DNA of 64,000 bases from Oceanicella sp. SM1341. Its GTDB lineage: Bacteria > Pseudomonadota > Alphaproteobacteria > Rhodobacterales > Rhodobacteraceae. The DNA is taken from positions 62,001-126,000 of the forward strand of contig NZ_QRGC01000013.1 of NCBI RefSeq assembly GCF_003448965.1. The letters run 5' to 3'. Shown here one piece after another: positions 61,803 to 64,000 of the stretch. The translations under genes were made by a program, and so were the position numbers. The stretch's first letter is position 1; each line of letters opens with the position of its first letter. The notes beneath the pieces were generated by a model. That model made no database searches. It was given only the letters and a program-made list of their open reading frames with translations, and was not told the DNA's origin.

Positions 61803-62126
61803 CTATTGCGCCGCGAAGGGCAAGCCGGCGAGCAGCGCCGCCCCGAAGGCCGCCTGCATCAGCGGCAGCACCCGGGTGGCGCCGCGCTCGAACGCCGCCC
61901 CGGCGAGGCCGGCGAGCAGCAGCAGCACCCCCAGCACCGCCGCCGGCCCCGGCAGCACCAGCTGCAGCGTGCCCATGGCCGCGATGGTGAGCGCGAGCAG
62001 GGCGGCGTGCGTCCAGCGCAGCCGGCCGGCGCGCATGAAGACCTGGTAGGCCGACCAGAGCGTGGCGGAAAACACCCCCGCCGCCAGCACGATGCCCACC
62101 AGCAGGGTGAGGATGGTGTCGATCAT
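61803..62126 (-). CDS. Small hypothetical membrane protein
   Basis: A 107-residue protein with about four hydrophobic helices (ILTLLVGIVLAAGVFSATLWSAYQVFM, HAALLALTIAAMGTLQLVL, AVLGVLLLLAGLAGAAF, LPLMQAAFGAALLAGLPFA). No family recognised. Its ATG overlaps the pqiA stop (ATGA), so it is translationally coupled to pqiA and probably acts at the membrane with it. Confidence 0.75.
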   Translation of the reverse strand: MIDTILTLLVGIVLAAGVFSATLWSAYQVFMRAGRLRWTHAALLALTIAAMGTLQLVLPGPAAVLGVLLLLAGLAGAAFERGATRVLPLMQAAFGAALLAGLPFAAQ

Positions 62127-62611
62127 CGGGCCTGCTCCCGTTCCGTGGCCCAGCCGAGGCCGAGCGAGCCCAGCACCAGGGCGGTGAAGAGGTAGAACCC
62201 CCAGGCGATGTCGACATGGCCGATGCCCACGCCCTTCACCATCACCACGTAGAGCGCGATGAGGAAGATGTCGGCCATCGACAGCCGGCCGAGCAGGGTG
62301 ATGACCCGCAGCAGCCCGCGCCCGCCGAGCCCGCGATGGTGGAGCGCCAGCGCCACGGTCTTGCCATAGGGTGCCACGATGGCGAAGAGCGTGACCACCG
62401 CGCAGAGCACGAGGTCGGTGCCCGCGAGGGTGACGATGCCGGAGAGGATGGAGATCTCGTCGCCGCCGAAGAAGGGCAGGAAGCCCGCGCGCGCCAGCGG
62501 CGCCCACCAGGCGAGGGGGTAGAGCACCAGCAGCGCGAGGTTGCCCAGCCGCAGCGCCGTGTGCCACGGCGCCTGCGGCCCGGCCTCAGCGGAGTGCTGC
62601 GATGGGGCCAT
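62123..62611 (-). CDS. PqiA-like integral membrane protein (single domain)
   Basis: A 162-residue inner-membrane protein with four helices and the paraquat-inducible protein A signature (FGGDEISILSGIVTL ... VAPYGKTVALALHH ... LGRLSMADIFLIALYVVMVKG). E. coli PqiA is a tandem duplication with zinc ribbons; here there is one domain and no cysteines of the ribbon. PqiA works with MCE proteins in lipid transport between membranes. It overlaps the end of mlaF by 26 bases, suggesting a shared lipid-transport role. Confidence 0.85.
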   Translation of the reverse strand: MAPSQHSAEAGPQAPWHTALRLGNLALLVLYPLAWWAPLARAGFLPFFGGDEISILSGIVTLAGTDLVLCAVVTLFAIVAPYGKTVALALHHRGLGGRGLLRVITLLGRLSMADIFLIALYVVMVKGVGIGHVDIAWGFYLFTALVLGSLGLGWATEREQAR

Positions 62612-63347
62612 CGGGCAGGCCGTTGACGAACTGGTGGACGTAAGGGTTGCCGCTGTCGTCGATGCGCTCCACCGGCCCCTCCCATTGCACCACGCCCTCG
62701 TGCAGCATCGCCACCCGGTCGGCGATCTTGCGCACGCTGGTCATGTCATGGGTGATGGTCATCGCCGTCGCGCCCATCTCCACCACGATCTCGCGGATCA
62801 GGTCGTTGATCACGTCGGCCATGATCGGGTCGAGCCCGGTGGTGGGCTCGTCGAAGAAGATGATCTTCGGCTCGGCGGCGATGGCGCGGGCAAGGCCGAC
62901 GCGCTTCTGCATGCCGCCCGAGAGCTCGGCGGGGAAGAGGTCGGCCGTGTCCGCCCCGAGACCGACCCGGCGCAGCTTCCCGATGGCGAGGTCGCGCGCA
63001 TCCGCCCGCTTCAGCCGGCCCTTGCCGCGGAGGAAGCGGAAGGCGACGTTTTCCCACACGGTCATCGAGTCGAACAGCGCGCCGCCCTGGAACAGCATGC
63101 CGAACTGGTCGAGGAAGCCGCCCGCGTTGCGCGGGGTGAGGCGGGTGCCGTCGATGTCGATCTCGCCGGCATCGGGGCGGATGAGCCCGATGATGCACTT
63201 GAGCGTGACCGACTTGCCGGTGCCCGAGCCGCCGATGATCACCAGGCTCTGGCCGCGGGCCACCGTGAGGTCGACCCCGCGCAGCACGTGCTTGGAGCCG
63301 AAGGACTTCGCCACGCCCCGGAGCGCGATCTTTGGAGTATCGGTCAT
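62586..63347 (-). CDS. mlaF: Phospholipid ABC transporter ATPase MlaF
   Basis: A 253-residue ATPase of the Mla/MCE phospholipid transport system. Walker A GGSGTGKSV, signature LSGGMQKRVGLARAIA, Walker B IIFFDEPTTGLDPI. The phrase MLFQGGALFDSMTVWENVAF is specific to the MlaF group. It pairs with MlaE, whose stop it overlaps by four bases (ATGA). The MCE (MlaD) protein and others are not in the window. Confidence 0.95.
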   Translation of the reverse strand: MTDTPKIALRGVAKSFGSKHVLRGVDLTVARGQSLVIIGGSGTGKSVTLKCIIGLIRPDAGEIDIDGTRLTPRNAGGFLDQFGMLFQGGALFDSMTVWENVAFRFLRGKGRLKRADARDLAIGKLRRVGLGADTADLFPAELSGGMQKRVGLARAIAAEPKIIFFDEPTTGLDPIMADVINDLIREIVVEMGATAMTITHDMTSVRKIADRVAMLHEGVVQWEGPVERIDDSGNPYVHQFVNGLPDGPIAALR

Positions 63348-64000
63348 GTGGAGAAGAACACTTCCGTGAGCAGGTAGTTGGCGGCGAGGATCAGGATCGA
63401 GGAGGTGACCACCGCGGCCCGGGTGGCCTGGGCCACGCCCTGCGCGCCGCGGCCGGAGTTGTAGCCCTCGAAGCAGCCCACGACGGCGATGATGAAGCCG
63501 AAGACCGCGCCCTTCACCAGGCTCGAGACCACGTCGCCGGCGGTGAGATAGTCGAGCGTGTTCTGGATGTAGTTGCCCGAGGCGATGCCGAGCCGCGAGG
63601 TGCCCACGAAGAAGCCGCCCATCACGCCGATGATGTCCGACACGGCGGTGAGCAGCGGCATGGCGAGCGTGCCCGCGAGCACCCGGGGCGCCACGAGGAA
63701 CTTGATCGGGTTGGTGGAGAGGGTGGTGAGCGCGTCGATCTGCTCGGTCACCCGCATGGAGCCGATCTCGGCGGCGATGGAGGCGCCGACGCGCCCGGCC
63801 ACCATCAGCCCGCAGAGCACCGGCCCCAGCTCGCGCACCATGCCGATGGCGACGATGGAGGGCACGGCGGATTCGGCGTTGAAGCGCGAGCCGCCGGCAT
63901 AGATCTGCAGCGCCAGCGCGCCGCCGGTGAACAGCGCCGTCAGCCCCACCACCGGCAGGCTGAAATAGCCGATGCGCATCATCTGGCGCAGGAACTCGAT
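63344..64000 (-). CDS. mlaE: Phospholipid ABC transporter permease MlaE (partial)
   Basis: At least 218 residues, running off the right edge of the window; the N-terminal ~40 residues are outside. Family features: GLTALFTGGALALQIYAGGSRFNAES, VRELGPVLCGLMVAGRVGASIAAEIGSMRVTEQIDAL and the late ANYLLTEVFF. Forms the membrane channel of the Mla system with MlaF. Confidence 0.95.
   Translation of the reverse strand: MEFLRQMMRIGYFSLPVVGLTALFTGGALALQIYAGGSRFNAESAVPSIVAIGMVRELGPVLCGLMVAGRVGASIAAEIGSMRVTEQIDALTTLSTNPIKFLVAPRVLAGTLAMPLLTAVSDIIGVMGGFFVGTSRLGIASGNYIQNTLDYLTAGDVVSSLVKGAVFGFIIAVVGCFEGYNSGRGAQGVAQATRAAVVTSSILILAANYLLTEVFFST

Overview
This 64-kb window is very GC-rich chromosomal DNA from an alphaproteobacterium, most likely of the order Rhodobacterales. 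The evidence is the gene content: a 103-residue NDUFS4-type complex I subunit, an alphaproteobacterial yajC-secD-secF-Mth938 block, a YfgM-like/BamB/Der block, a complete pqqABCDE operon, a cellulose operon with BcsN, and a Zur operator of alphaproteobacterial form in front of zinT. The genus cannot be read from the sequence. I saw no rRNA, tRNA, CRISPR array, transposase, integrase or phage gene.

Layout. 1-9.3 kb: a DjlA-like co-chaperone, an N-formylglutamate amidohydrolase/DUF1244 pair, pyruvate kinase, rpmI-rplT, a decayed TrmH-type methyltransferase, a Pmp3-like peptide, a Rieske oxygenase, zinT with its Zur operator, and pheS with no adjacent pheT. 9.4-17.5 kb: a BisC-family molybdoenzyme, the PQQ operon with a hairpin-rich leader, arsC and an M20 amidohydrolase. 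17.6-27 kb: a cellulose operon bcsN-bcsA-bcsB-bcsZ-TPR protein (type III style, no BcsC) and a secreted beta-barrel candidate. 27-34.6 kb: uvrB, the complex I subunit, a LysR/MFS/aldo-keto reductase cluster that looks accessory, a broken isochorismatase-family gene and a RibD-C/DHFR-like protein. 34.7-46.3 kb: serS, yajC-secD-secF, a TSUP transporter, an Mth938-like protein, sodB, rarD, a LOG-family protein, a LysM envelope protein and an Atm1-type ABC exporter. 47-52 kb: a pentapeptide protein and an RND pump with its periplasmic adaptor. 52.4-64 kb: YfgM-like TPR, BamB, Der, a PhnA-like protein, a PAS-GGDEF cyclase, then a long minus-strand run: mlaE-mlaF-pqiA-hypothetical-radA, cvpA and purF-SDR.

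How the parts fit. Most genes are housekeeping: translation, export, repair, purine synthesis and envelope assembly. Three modules give lifestyle clues: PQQ synthesis (periplasmic alcohol or sugar oxidation, with no PQQ dehydrogenase in view), c-di-GMP-controlled cellulose (BcsA has a PilZ domain, and a diguanylate cyclase lies in the window), and metal/oxidant handling (ZinT/Zur, ArsC, SOD, Atm1-like exporter). The most unusual DNA is non-coding: three perfect short tandem arrays (8 bp, 7 bp and 8 bp units) in intergenic gaps, and a recurring GC hairpin motif in two of those gaps. I found no clearly new multi-gene system. The best leads are the repeat arrays, the decayed methyltransferase between rplT and pheS, the PQQ leader, and the beta-barrel protein beside a cellulose operon that lacks BcsC.
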